Assembly (NCBI GenBank): GCA_029339505.1
Contig: JAQISU010000114.1
Location: forward strand, 2,094,501 to 2,158,500
Source: Unio delphinus
Lineage: Eukaryota > Mollusca > Bivalvia > Unionida > Unionidae
Reading direction: 5' to 3'
DNA length: 64,000 nucleotides
Positions 47,398-56,754 of the stretch are shown here, one piece after another. Positions within the stretch are counted from its first letter, which is position 1. Every line of letters begins with the position of its first letter. The position numbers and the translations under genes are program-made. The notes beneath the pieces were generated by a model. It ran no database searches, was not told the DNA's origin, and saw nothing but the letters and a program-made list of their open reading frames with translations.

Positions 47398-49029
47398 AAT
47401 GCAGACAAAAATAAATATCAACCATGATGAGCGATTATCAGTCATTTGGCCCCCTTGATATAGGCCGTTGTGGTTCTATTTGCATTGATTGGGTCCCTTA
47501 TTAGGCCTTTGTGTCTTTCATAGGGTTCCTTTGTTAGAGCATTTTTCTGTTTCTGTTTTATATCAGAATGTTTTTTGCTCTTTGAGATATGACCCTATGA
47601 CCGTTTCTTTTAGCCGATAATTCATTCTGGGGTTACCCAATGTGCATCCACGTTTTGGCCGGTAATTCATTTTTGAACACCATACGGGGTAACCCAAATG
47701 TGATGGAGAGCTAATTACATCCATGGATGGTATTTATTTTAGGTCATTTATATTTACATTCACCGGAAACATATTCCCCTAAGAGTGAATCTAACTCGTC
47801 AAATAACGGGTTATAATCACAAGATGGTATGTTTACGTGAAATGACCTAGAGGTTACATATATACGATAACACATCTTTGGAACTCCTTGGTTGCCTTCA
47901 CATCCAAGTAAGCCCAAGGGAAACCCGAAACATACATCTCCGAAAGGGGAGGCCTAACGTGGCAAACGCCATCTTAGACCACCCAGAAGATATGCTTGGG
48001 GTGACGTCACAACATATACTTAATTAAGGACAGCACAAATACCGTATATATTTCCACTGAGTGTTGTGGCAAATTGTAGGTATACATATACTTAATTAAC
48101 TTAATTAAGGATGGATTATAATTCAATGATGATGTAATGTAGGGCATTTATGTGTTTACATTCAACATGCAACCCATGAAATCAAATTCATGGTTGCGTA
48201 AGTTGTCAAAAACCGACAACCCACCGCTACCGTAAATTTGATAGCATGGGTTTTGCATGTTATGTGAATGTAAACACAGAGGGGGTGCCTCCCTCCCCTC
48301 AATTAAATAGAAAAAAAAACATCCACCGTTTCACCATCAGACAATTGTCTGCTATGGGGCGCGAACATGTGAAGAATAATTGTCTGGGTTTACAAGCCAA
48401 ACACGATACCGTTAGACCACTGTTCACGTCTAAAAAGAAAAACGTTTTTTAACGTATATATGTTGTAACTATTCATATGGTATATAAAGGGAATTAATAC
48501 ATCAATCCGCAAGTATGCTATTTTATTTTCTTGAATTACTTATTAATGGTGTTTCACAGTATTTAAATGAGACAGAATATTTGACTTAAACACTAGAACA
48601 AAGAATATAATTGTTTGAAAACATGTCTTTTCTTACAAAACAATGCCCAGCGCTGAATCACAATACCCATTAAACAAGTTAACACAATCTAAGGGAGAAA
48701 GTATACACGTGTGTTATCCTGTAACGCCTGCATCTCCGGATCACATCCTATGTTTATGAAATACGCATTAATCGCACGTGAGACAGAATATTTGACTTAA
48801 ACACTAAAAAAAAAGAAATATTTTCTTTTCCTATAAAAAAAATACCCAGTCGCTAAATCACAATGATAACTCCCTTGGTTATATCATTTAAGAGTTGTCT
48901 CCCTTGGTGTTATAGACACATACGAAAATCGAATTTTCTGATAATACCATTACGGAATGCTTCATAATTAACAAGCACGGAGGGGTGAGGTCTGAATTCT
49001 TGGTTCATTTGTATAATAACACTATTTTT
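47398..49029. other. Non-coding core of the Polinton
   Basis: No supportable gene. It contains a local duplication (GCCGATAATTCATT...GGGGTTACCC and GCCGGTAATTCATT...GGGGTAACCC near 47614-47695). A foldback follows at 48151-48276, then a tRNA-like relic on the minus strand at about 48357-48428. An imperfect direct repeat GAGACAGAATATTTGACTT occurs near 48568 and 48780. It is strikingly gene-free compared with the rest of the element. Confidence 0.6.
48151..48276. repeat. Long foldback (near-palindrome)
   Basis: Arms TGTTTACATTCAACATGCAA (from 48153) and TTGCATGTTATGTGAATGTA (to about 48272) pair with small indels. Inner pieces ATCAAATTCATGG/CCGTAAATTTGAT also pair, and the tip is GTTGTC-AAAAACC-GACAAC. 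The whole 126 bp can form one stem, as in an origin hairpin or a foldback MITE inserted in the element. Confidence 0.65.
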
Positions 49030-49350
49030 CTAATTCATTGTTTGGTTTAGTATATAATCTTGAGCAGTCTTTATTATTTTGTCATCGTTGGGGTCAATGA
49101 CAGTATTTTTTATTTTTTTATCATAATAGCGTTTTAGTTCCCTGTATCGTCTGCCTCCACACATAACGCATAATTGCGACCTCCCCCTGACCCCAACCCC
49201 ACATCGAATACAGGGTAACGGATCAAGGCTTCCACGACGAAAGCTTTGCATATGATACCAACAGAATTCATTTCTGCATGATTTGTTACACGGTGTCACT
49301 GATCCAATCATAAGCCATTTGCAATGATTCATTATACTTAAATCTTTCAT
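49030..49350 (-). CDS. Small zinc-finger protein
   Basis: 106 codons. Cysteine pairs occur in CNKSCRNEFCWYH (about residues 21-33), CIRCG (47-51) and CVMCGG (61-66), so two zinc-binding units are likely. A basic helix (RRYRELKRYYDKKIK) follows. I recall similar small Cys-rich proteins next to Polinton-type polymerases but not a function. It is divergent from the polymerase gene, with only 24 bp between the start codons, suggesting shared control and an early DNA-binding or regulatory role. Confidence 0.55.
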   Translation of the reverse strand: MKDLSIMNHCKWLMIGSVTPCNKSCRNEFCWYHMQSFRRGSLDPLPCIRCGVGVRGRSQLCVMCGGRRYRELKRYYDKKIKNTVIDPNDDKIIKTAQDYILNQTMN

Positions 49351-49374
49351 TTAAATACTTGTTTTAATTATAGT
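49351..49374. promoter_or_regulatory. 24-bp divergent start region, zinc finger / polymerase
   Basis: Start codons of the two divergent genes are separated by only 24 bp of A/T-rich sequence (TTAAATACTTG...AATTATAG). Any promoter must overlap coding sequence or lie within it. Confidence 0.4.
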
Positions 49375-52300
49375 ATGGAGGAGTTCGAGAGATTATCGAA
49401 AATTAAGCCCTGGAAAAGTGTTCAATTCAATCTTGATAGAGTTTCTGATACACCAAAGAATAAAATTCTTGATAGAACCTTGATTAGTAAAATCAGAGAC
49501 TGTTTTAATGAATTCAAGCGTGATGGGGCAGCTCATTGTTGGTCAACATTTCGAATTGATGGTGTTGTTGACGCTACCATGAATGATGAAAAAGCAGCAG
49601 TGATAATCTCACGTCTTGGGGAAGAAAGAAATTTTTTTCGAATAAAATTCCTTATCCGTGATAATGGAAAATGGATCATTAGGGACAAATACGAGCCTAT
49701 TCTTAAGGACAAAAAAACTGTCACTGTGACTCAGGATTCAAAACCAGGAATTTTGACTGGACTTGATAAACCCTACTACGAAAGATCTTATCCTGTCACA
49801 GTAGTTGTTTACGGGATATATCCGCTCAATGAAAAACCTGATATTTCAAAACTATCACCCATGAAATATTCGACAGGGCTCAATTGTGTAGCAACACGAA
49901 TAATAGAACACTTCACAAATGCGTCCCGGGGAAATAAACTAACTGATCTAAGACGAAAAAAAATAACCGAGTGGGAACTGACAGTGAAACAGCATGGGGC
50001 AACAATTCAAGATATAGCCAAATTAGAAACATCATTGAGATTTCCAATATCGGTAAGGACAATCACCGGAGAAGTATTATACGAATCGAAATATAAATCA
50101 CAGGGAGCTCCCATTGAAATTATTGATCATAACGCACACGCGTGGTCATCTGCAGTAACAATATTCCCACGGGATAGAACCGTAAAATATCTGTTTGGAA
50201 CCGAAGAGTTTTTTTCAGAGCAGAAATTATTTGATGCTATTTACCATTTGAGTAAAAACGATTCTGTGTCAGTGTGGCTATTTCATAGTACTTCAGACGA
50301 AGAATGTAGATTTGATCAGTTTGTAAGGCCCAACGGAGAATTGTACCGTACTGAAGAACTGCATAATCAAATGAAACAACTAGCTAGTGAGTTTTCTCCC
50401 CAGAGTTCTCTGGGGGAAGACAACGATCAATTATTAGCAAACTGTTTTACAGTACCATCAGTTGCAGCACATTTTGCTAGGAAGAAAAACGCGTGGAAAC
50501 CAACCCGAAGTGAGTTCTTATCAGATGTCAAATTGTCCTGTCTTGAATACAGCCATGGAGGATTATGGAACACAAAATACACCGCTGATACCGTTATTTC
50601 AGTTGATATGATTGCATGTTATCCAGGAAGTTTTCTTGGGTATGGAGAGTGTGAGAAATATTTCAAACGATTTGGACACCCTACACACGAAATGACCCGT
50701 GTTGCTATTAATGGACCACTGCCACATTTCGATTTAACCGGATTCGCTTGTGTAGTATCATTTGAAATGGCTGAAGGACTTCATCCGTGTAGTTATCTTT
50801 GGATTGGTAAACACATGTCTGAAAAACACTGGATGCCAATAGTGTTATTACGGTATATGCTTGATTGTAAGATGTTAAAATCATTAATTGTCAGTGAAGC
50901 AATTATATCCTATCGAGCACAGAAATCAGTCTGGTTACCACAACCTGATCTTGAAAAAATAATTAGCTAAGAGCGAAAACTGTTTCCTGATTTTAATGAA
51001 CAACAAATCATGGATTGGTCCAGACAGTTATTTGAAATCAGAAACAATGAAGCAAAAGATCTTGGACGAAGAATAATCGGTAAATTTACCCAAGGTGGCA
51101 AAGATGATAATACGAGATATTCTTCACGATTGATTATAGACAATGCTGAATACGATTTTGTAATCAAAGATTTAACGAATAGGGGCTTATATGTCAATCG
51201 TAAGGACGCATTTATGTCCGATGGAACCAAATTGGGTACAATTGTTACTTACACTGATGGTATCCATCAGCAGTACACATATTTGAGAGCTTCTATGCTT
51301 GGTTATGCTTCTATCAATCTGTTTTCAATGATCAATAGATTTCCTACCACCGCAGTTAGAGTTGCTACTGACTCATTTTACATAAATAGCAAAATGGCTG
51401 ATTTTAAGGCTACTGGCAACGAGAATTGGGGGTCATGGAGAATTAAGAAGGAAATGCTTCATGATTATATTCCATCAGCAGATGTTACCATTGAAAATAA
51501 TTACTTAGAAAGCAATCAGTGTTCAGAATTTTCTAGTGCACCACCGATTTCTGATCCAATCTGTAGATATAAAACAGTTTATTTAAACGGCTGTGGTGGG
51601 TCAGGAAAAACAACCCGGGCAATTGAGTTATATCGTGGGAAATCAAACATGATTGTGCTAACACCGACTCACAGACTCGCCAGAGAGATGAAACAACGAG
51701 GGGTAAATGCCTGCACTTATCATAGTTTCTTTAGATGGAAGGGAGATAAATGGACTCCTGAGCGCATGGGAGAGAAATTTATTCCTGAAATCATGTTTTG
51801 GGATGAAATAGACACAGTGTCAGAAGATGTCTTAAAAATATTTCTTGAGTGGTTGTTATTGAAGAATACAAAAGTCGTAATGTGCGGTGATCACGGCCAA
51901 CCTCCACCATTTGTCGGTGCATCCCCCCATGAATGGCTAAAGGGTTTTGTAGACTATTATGAAGAAATTGATACCGATCATAGATCACTTGATAATGAAT
52001 TAAAAGAATTTAAGAAACTAATTAGATTACAACCGGATAGAATCCAGTGTGAAATAGCCCGTGAAATAATTTCGGAAACTCCCATGAATGAGTTTTGGGA
52101 AGCGTGGAGACCAAATGATTTAATCATTGCAAGTAGAAAAATAGTCAGGGATACACTTCAGATGAAGTTATTTGAATTGCATAAACAAAAATTTGCAACA
52201 CTTCCAGTACCGTTATGTTATAGGCCATCGGATACACGAAAACAGAACATCGAAGTTGATATTCCAGGACCAAAATCCGAAGGATTTCAAAGACAGATTC

Positions 52301-52641
52301 TCGTATTAAATGATATTGTGCTGGTTGATATCAATGTCGTTGAAGATGCATTGCGTGCTAATAAATCCCCATGGACGCTAGGTTATGCAGCAACAATACA
52401 CTCTTCACAGGGATTGACTATATCGGATACAACTGTTTGGATGGTAGATAATCGCATAGAATGGTCGAATTTAGTCTATCTCGCAGTGTCTAGAGTACGA
52501 AAAATAAATCAACTTCGAAGAATTGTCTTCGATGATGAAATCATTGGTGGCGATGATAATGACACCACAATAGATGATATTATTGATAAAAAAACTCTCC
52601 GGTTACAAACAACAAGACAAAAAAAAACAACGAGAATTTGA
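49375..52641 (+). CDS. polB: Family B DNA polymerase fused to SF1 helicase (split by one in-frame TAA)
   Basis: One frame is open from 49375 to 52641 except for TAA at 50968-50970. Part 1 (531 codons) shows YSHGGLW (392-398, the YxGG-type motif) and motif A VDMIACYPGSF (Asp-411). Part 2, numbered from ATG 51010, has the motif B region GRRIIGKFTQGG (19-30) and motif C ATDSFYI (Asp-121). It then has a helicase: Walker A GCGGSGKTT (194-202), Walker B FWDEID (264-268), GDHGQPPP (293-300), GYAATIHSSQGLT (458-470) and VYLAVSRVRK (489-498). These are SF1/RecD-Pif1-like signatures. The N terminus has a region CVATRIIEHF...RRKKITEWE but no exonuclease motif I can name. It replicates the element, the helicase probably opening the duplex. 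The TAA lies between palm motif A and motif B, so it would inactivate the polymerase unless read through. Confidence 0.8.
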
Positions 52642-52843
52642 TATTGATGCTGAATTAATAATTACTCTGAAGCAACAACAGAATAATCACTGCGCGAGTT
52701 GCAATTGTATAATGCGTTGGCAGTATTCGGATAAGGATCCTCGCCAATTCACCGTGGACAGAAAAAATAACAATCTCGGTCATGTCAGAAATAATGTGAA
52801 GTTGACTTGTCTTGAGTGCAATAGACGCAAGGGTGCTAGTTAA
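52574..52843 (+). CDS. HNH endonuclease (overlapping frame after the helicase)
   Basis: The domain is CASC (about residues 41-44), then FTVDRKNNNLGHVRNN and CLECNRRKG, i.e. the paired CxxC knuckles around an aspartate/asparagine centre of HNH nucleases. It lies one frame away from the helicase, and the helicase frame ends just after an A9 tract at 52619-52627. It could be a separate short gene from ATG 52574 or the C-terminal domain of the polymerase-helicase reached by a frameshift. Its end overlaps the end of the convergent integrase gene by 8 bp. Such nucleases may act in replication, homing or exclusion; the role here is inferred only. Confidence 0.65.
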   Translation: MILLIKKLSGYKQQDKKKQREFDIDAELIITLKQQQNNHCASCNCIMRWQYSDKDPRQFTVDRKNNNLGHVRNNVKLTCLECNRRKGAS

Positions 52844-53810
52844 GCCCATGTGGTGGTAATTGAGTATCCTCAGGTATCACTTGTAATTGTTGTCTAGTAA
52901 AACCCCGTTGAGGGGCAGTTGAATCCAGTTTATAGATTGGAAGTCTACCCGTAGATCGTGTTATACTAGATATCTTATGTGCAGTAACACTCCAAATAGG
53001 ATCAGTAGCCCTTTTTGTGCCACCCTCAAGCTCTCCTGGTTCGTATAAGTACCTCACAATGACATTACTACCAAGAATTGGTTGGGAAACGCTAAAATCT
53101 TTTTGAATTTCCATTTCAGGTATTGACTTCTTTTTAATCGCATTGATAGGTTTCATGTTGATGGTTCTAGTAATCTCGTTATTCAGTGCAGTAATCACAG
53201 CTGGTAACCTTTTAACCCATTCACGGGATCTTTTTTCTTGGATGAATTCTTTTGCGTATTGATATCCAAATAACCGCTCAGCAAGGGTTTTATTAAATCG
53301 TTCTACAATGGCCTGATCACGATGCAGTGCAGTATGCCCTCGTGTGATAGCGACATTGTGATATTTCATTGTAGATAACACTGCACCCTGAAATTCCTTG
53401 CCAGGATCAACTTGTAATAGATTTGGCCAGTGCAGAGGACTCCTTCGATAAATCCTTTCAAATGCAGAAGCCACTTCAGTGGCTGATTTTGTTTTTAACG
53501 GTTCTGCTTCTTTGTATCGACTTGCAATATCAACTACGGTTAATGCGTATTTGTAACCACGATCATGTGGCAGAAATAATAGATCAGCCTGATGAACTTC
53601 ATTGGGTCCGGTCACATCAAAATGCGAGAAATTGATTTGTTTAGGCGGTGGTAGATAAATTTGCCATAGTGCCTGTTTGGATAACCAATGAGCCGCAGTG
53701 GTTTTTTTCACTTTCGCAGCACTAGCGAGTTTATGGATTGCTGATTTACCCCTCCAGTATCCTCTTGGGGAATAATAAATAGATTCCATGTTGTTATTAA
53801 TTACCAGCAC
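52836..53810 (-). CDS. INT: RVE-type integrase
   Basis: 324 codons (ATG 53810), or 317 from the second Met at 53789, which removes a 14-bp overlap with the preceding gene. The N-terminal YWRGKSAIHKL...HWLSKQALWQIYLP is typical of Polinton integrases. The catalytic DDE triad reads Asp-76 (HQADLLFLP), Asp-135 (VDPGKEFQG) and Glu-170 (AIVERFNKTL). The C terminus, with RYLYEPGELEGGTKR and RGFTRQQLQVIP, is the usual chromatin- or DNA-binding part. It would insert the element and create the 5-6-bp target duplication. The frame is intact. Confidence 0.9.
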   Translation of the reverse strand: MLVINNNMESIYYSPRGYWRGKSAIHKLASAAKVKKTTAAHWLSKQALWQIYLPPPKQINFSHFDVTGPNEVHQADLLFLPHDRGYKYALTVVDIASRYKEAEPLKTKSATEVASAFERIYRRSPLHWPNLLQVDPGKEFQGAVLSTMKYHNVAITRGHTALHRDQAIVERFNKTLAERLFGYQYAKEFIQEKRSREWVKRLPAVITALNNEITRTINMKPINAIKKKSIPEMEIQKDFSVSQPILGSNVIVRYLYEPGELEGGTKRATDPIWSVTAHKISSITRSTGRLPIYKLDSTAPQRGFTRQQLQVIPEDTQLPPHGLN

Positions 53811-54327
53811 CTAACATCAATTTACTTTTCATAGCCGATTTTATCAAAAAGGAAGCCAATTTTTCTTTGAAAGATTTATCAGAAATAGCATTTAACGCAT
53901 GAATTAATTTCACATCTGCTAGATGCCTGTGCTGCAGATTACTGCTTTTATAAGATACATCATGAAGGTGACAGGCCTTATCAATAGCGTTTATTGGTTC
54001 CTCACCGGGTCGGGGCTGATTTTGATCATTGAGTCTGATATCAAGTCTTGTTCCCGGTCCACAGTAGCTATATCCTGGAAGGTGCTTTTCTCCGGGGTAT
54101 TTTGCCCATGGAGTTCCAGGGAGTTTTGCTAATTTGGCTGCGATATCACCTCCTCGTTTTTTTTTTAAAGGTTCCTTGAGTTCCTTGGGTTTAGAAACAA
54201 ATCTAAATTTCTTTGTACTACATTGTACGCATTTACCAGAAAGCGCTGATCGGTTATTTTTAGTTGTAATCGTCGTCAAGTCATCTGTGCCAGTACGTTT
54301 TTTACACTTCACACAATATAGATCCAT
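53797..54327 (-). CDS. Zinc-ribbon / phospholipase A2-like protein
   Basis: 176 codons. The N terminus has a zinc ribbon (CVKC at 5-8, CVQC at 33-36), the type found in a conserved Polinton/adenovirus-group protein. A basic linker leads to LPGTPWAKYPG and a PLA2-like domain with calcium-loop YCGPGTRLD (88-96). The active site is CHLHDVSY (His-122, Asp-123), with a second aspartate in HRHLADVK (Asp-138), resembling parvovirus VP1-type PLA2. Such enzymes open endosomal membranes during particle entry. A small hydrophobic C terminus follows. The frame is intact. It is divergent from the ATPase across a 17-bp TATA-like spacer. Confidence 0.8.
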   Translation of the reverse strand: MDLYCVKCKKRTGTDDLTTITTKNNRSALSGKCVQCSTKKFRFVSKPKELKEPLKKKRGGDIAAKLAKLPGTPWAKYPGEKHLPGYSYCGPGTRLDIRLNDQNQPRPGEEPINAIDKACHLHDVSYKSSNLQHRHLADVKLIHALNAISDKSFKEKLASFLIKSAMKSKLMLGAGN

Positions 54328-54344
54328 AATTTATATATAACGGC
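54328..54344. promoter_or_regulatory. 17-bp bidirectional TATA spacer, PLA2 / ATPase
   Basis: Between the two divergent start codons stand just 17 bp containing TTTATATATAAC, a palindromic TATA box that reads the same on both strands. It probably drives both genes. Confidence 0.5.
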
Positions 54345-55010
54345 ATGAATATAATTGATTATTCAGCTACCCGACGACGGGAACCTATTAAACATCATGA
54401 AATGTTGCCGAATTCAATTAGAATGATTATAATCGGACCATCTGGAAGCGGAAAGACACAACTGCTACTTAATTTGATAACGAGATGGATGAAATGGAAC
54501 AAATTGTATTTAATAGCCCCGAGTGTAGACGATCAGCGATGCTATGAAGTGCTAAAGGATTTTAACGAGAAAGCAAAAGAATTTCAAATCGATGAAGATT
54601 TTATTGAGTTTATTACTGATATAGAGGAAGCCCCTTCCGTGGAAGACATCGATGGAAGTATTAACAATTTAGTGGTATACGATGATATCATGTTAGATAA
54701 TCAAAAAAATCCTGCTAGAATATTTTCCCGAGGCAGGCATAAAAACACTGATGTGATCTATGTCACTCAACGATACACACAAATACCAAAAGTGATCAGA
54801 GATAATTGCAATGTGTTGTGTGTATTTAACGGCGTTGATACTCATACGCTACGAAATATTCATCAAACTTGGTGCAGCGGTGATATGAATCATTATCAGT
54901 TTAGAAATTTCTTTAGTCACGCTCAGTCAAAACCACACGGATTTGTGACAATAAATTTAGCAGACCCTAGGACACGATATCGTATCGGACTGGATCAAAT
55001 ATTCGGTTAA
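54345..55010 (+). CDS. ATPase: A32/FtsK-like genome-packaging ATPase
   Basis: 221 codons. Walker A GPSGSGKT (31-38), Walker B LVVYDD (109-114) and a sensor-type VTQRYTQIPK (140-149) fit the compact packaging ATPases of Polintons, adintoviruses and virophages. It would power DNA entry into the capsid. The frame is intact. Its stop codon overlaps the inner border of the right TIR by two bases, so there is essentially no 3' untranslated space outside the TIR. Confidence 0.85.
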   Translation: MNIIDYSATRRREPIKHHEMLPNSIRMIIIGPSGSGKTQLLLNLITRWMKWNKLYLIAPSVDDQRCYEVLKDFNEKAKEFQIDEDFIEFITDIEEAPSVEDIDGSINNLVVYDDIMLDNQKNPARIFSRGRHKNTDVIYVTQRYTQIPKVIRDNCNVLCVFNGVDTHTLRNIHQTWCSGDMNHYQFRNFFSHAQSKPHGFVTINLADPRTRYRIGLDQIFG

Positions 55011-55189
55011 CCTAGAACTGAAAGTTCTAGCAGCAGAGGGGGTGAGTGACAACGACGTTGCGACGCGAATGTTTTCAGACAAGGGTCAGAGACTTATTTT
55101 TTCGCGAGAAGGGTCTAGTGTTATTTTGGAGGGGGTATAATCAAAAATAAAAACAAAAAAAAGTTGTCTGATTCGCCCCCTCTGCTGCT
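55009..55189 (-). repeat. Polinton right terminal inverted repeat
   Basis: This is the partner of 38926-39106. The stop codon of the ATPase gene (55008-55010) overlaps its inner edge by two bases, so coding sequence reaches right up to the repeat. Confidence 0.95.
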
Positions 55190-55317
55190 ACTATTTAAGC
55201 CACACAAAAAGTATGTGTTGTTGTGATTGCTCAACCGATCGTACGCTTCCTGCTGATCCTGCAGAGAACAAATGGGGTGGGGAAGAAAAAAAAACCAAAG
55301 AGATTAAGAGATTTAGC

Positions 55318-55509
55318 CAGGGACGTAATCGGGGGTGGATGGATTTAGCGAGGAGTATTTGCTCCCCCCCCCCCCCTTGCATCTGCTGTAACATTGTTGT
55401 AGCCTATATATGAAAATTAACAAGCCCGTCAAGTTATGCCCCTCCCCCCCCCCAGCTCCTGAATCAAGTTTTGCCCTCGCCTCCACGAAAAAGTTAAATG
55501 ACGTCCCTG
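55318..55509. mobile_element. hAT-type MITE, 192 bp
   Basis: Ends CAGGGACGT...ACGTCCCTG are inverted. Flanks GATTTAGC (55310-55317) and GATTTATC (55510-55517) are an 8-bp target duplication with one difference. The interior has two C runs (13 and 10). No coding capacity. Confidence 0.8.
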
Positions 55510-55519
55510 GATTTATCTA

Positions 55520-56540
55520 CGAAAAAGTTAAATTCAGGATACAAATGACGCTTATTTGTAATATATGCTTCATTTAAATTTGTTCCAAAAAAAAAACAAC
55601 CCACAAACCTACCGTATTTGTATTTTTCCAAATGTGATCAGAGCATCACGTATTTAAATATTTGGATGTGACGTAATTAACTTTAATAAAGCAAATGCTT
55701 TCCATCTAAAACAAGTGATGGAAGATTCTCTTTGAATTTCTTTTTATTTTAAACTCACCACCATTTAAAAAAATATATCTTGAAATGTAATGAAAAAAAA
55801 TTTGCTCTTTGCGCATTTTTTTATGTTTTTTTTATGTTTCCTATATGCTCTTATCAATCTTAACCAATGTCTTCTTGCAAAAAAATAACGTCGATGATAA
55901 TTTTTAGATGAAATTCGGTTTGATGTTTAGAAATGGGAAACAAGAACAAAATGGGGGATGTTTTCTGATCCTGTCGTGAAAAGTGATTAAATCACTTGTA
56001 AAGCACACTTTATATAAAGGAAATCAATTCAGCTTTAACGTTAATTGACGTTAATTAATTATTTGCTCTGCTATAATTGTAATTAAAACTTTCACACGAT
56101 CCTTTAACTAGTCATTAGGATGTGTAAGAGGTAGGAAAAAATTAAAAAGTCAACAATGTTTACAAAGGACGAAGGAGATAATTTATGTTATTGATTGAAA
56201 ATAACGAATACTCTTACTTACTAAATAAACTAAAGAAAATAGTGACAAAATACCTCTTTTAAATTGATGAGTATTCTTGATTGATGATGTGATGAAAGAT
56301 AAAATAATGTTATCCAGATTAAATGAGTTTAGAAATTGAAAATCAAACGATAGTTGATGAACAAGCTTATCAACCAGTACAAATAATAAAAATGTTGCAA
56401 GGAAACGTCTGTGAGACTATGAAAAACATAATGCCAACAAATTAGGTGAAGCCAAATTCAGAAATGCTTGAAAATATTGAAAGTTATTAAATAATGCTTT
56501 TGTCTTCAAAACGGCAATATTTAAATGTAATCTTTTGCTC
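55520..56540. other. No feature identified
   Basis: AT-rich sequence without a supportable gene. Confidence 0.4.
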
Positions 56541-56680
56541 ATTATTTCAGTCCGATTAATAATTCTTTAGATCGGTTTTATACTCGTGATGGTGATATTA
56601 TTTATTGTAACATTCGCTCTTTAAAGGATAAGTTTCAAATAGAATGTGATGAATTAGAACACATGGTAAAATTATGAAAG

Positions 56681-56754
<74 letters not shown>

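Larger units (their letters stand above)
38926..55189. mobile_element. Complete Polinton/Maverick (adintovirus-like) element, 16,264 bp
   Basis: The ends are 181-bp inverted repeats starting AGCAGCAGAGGGGG and ending in the complement, flanked by ACTAT (38921-38925 and 55190-55194). Inside are the Polinton hallmark genes: RVE integrase, family B DNA polymerase, adenain-like protease, A32/FtsK-like ATPase, double-jelly-roll major capsid protein and pVI- and pX-like small proteins. It also encodes a zinc-ribbon/PLA2 protein, a repeat fibre and an HNH nuclease. Gene density is high except for a 2.1-kb core (46877-49029). The frame lesions are one in-frame TAA in the polymerase, two A9 tracts that break frames and one stop near the end of the 46311 gene. 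I infer a young, probably non-autonomous endogenous copy. Confidence 0.95.

Noticed and set aside
48246..48452. 68-codon plus-strand frame in the Polinton core
   Set aside because: Covers an arm of the foldback and the tRNA-like relic; no protein-like conservation visible.
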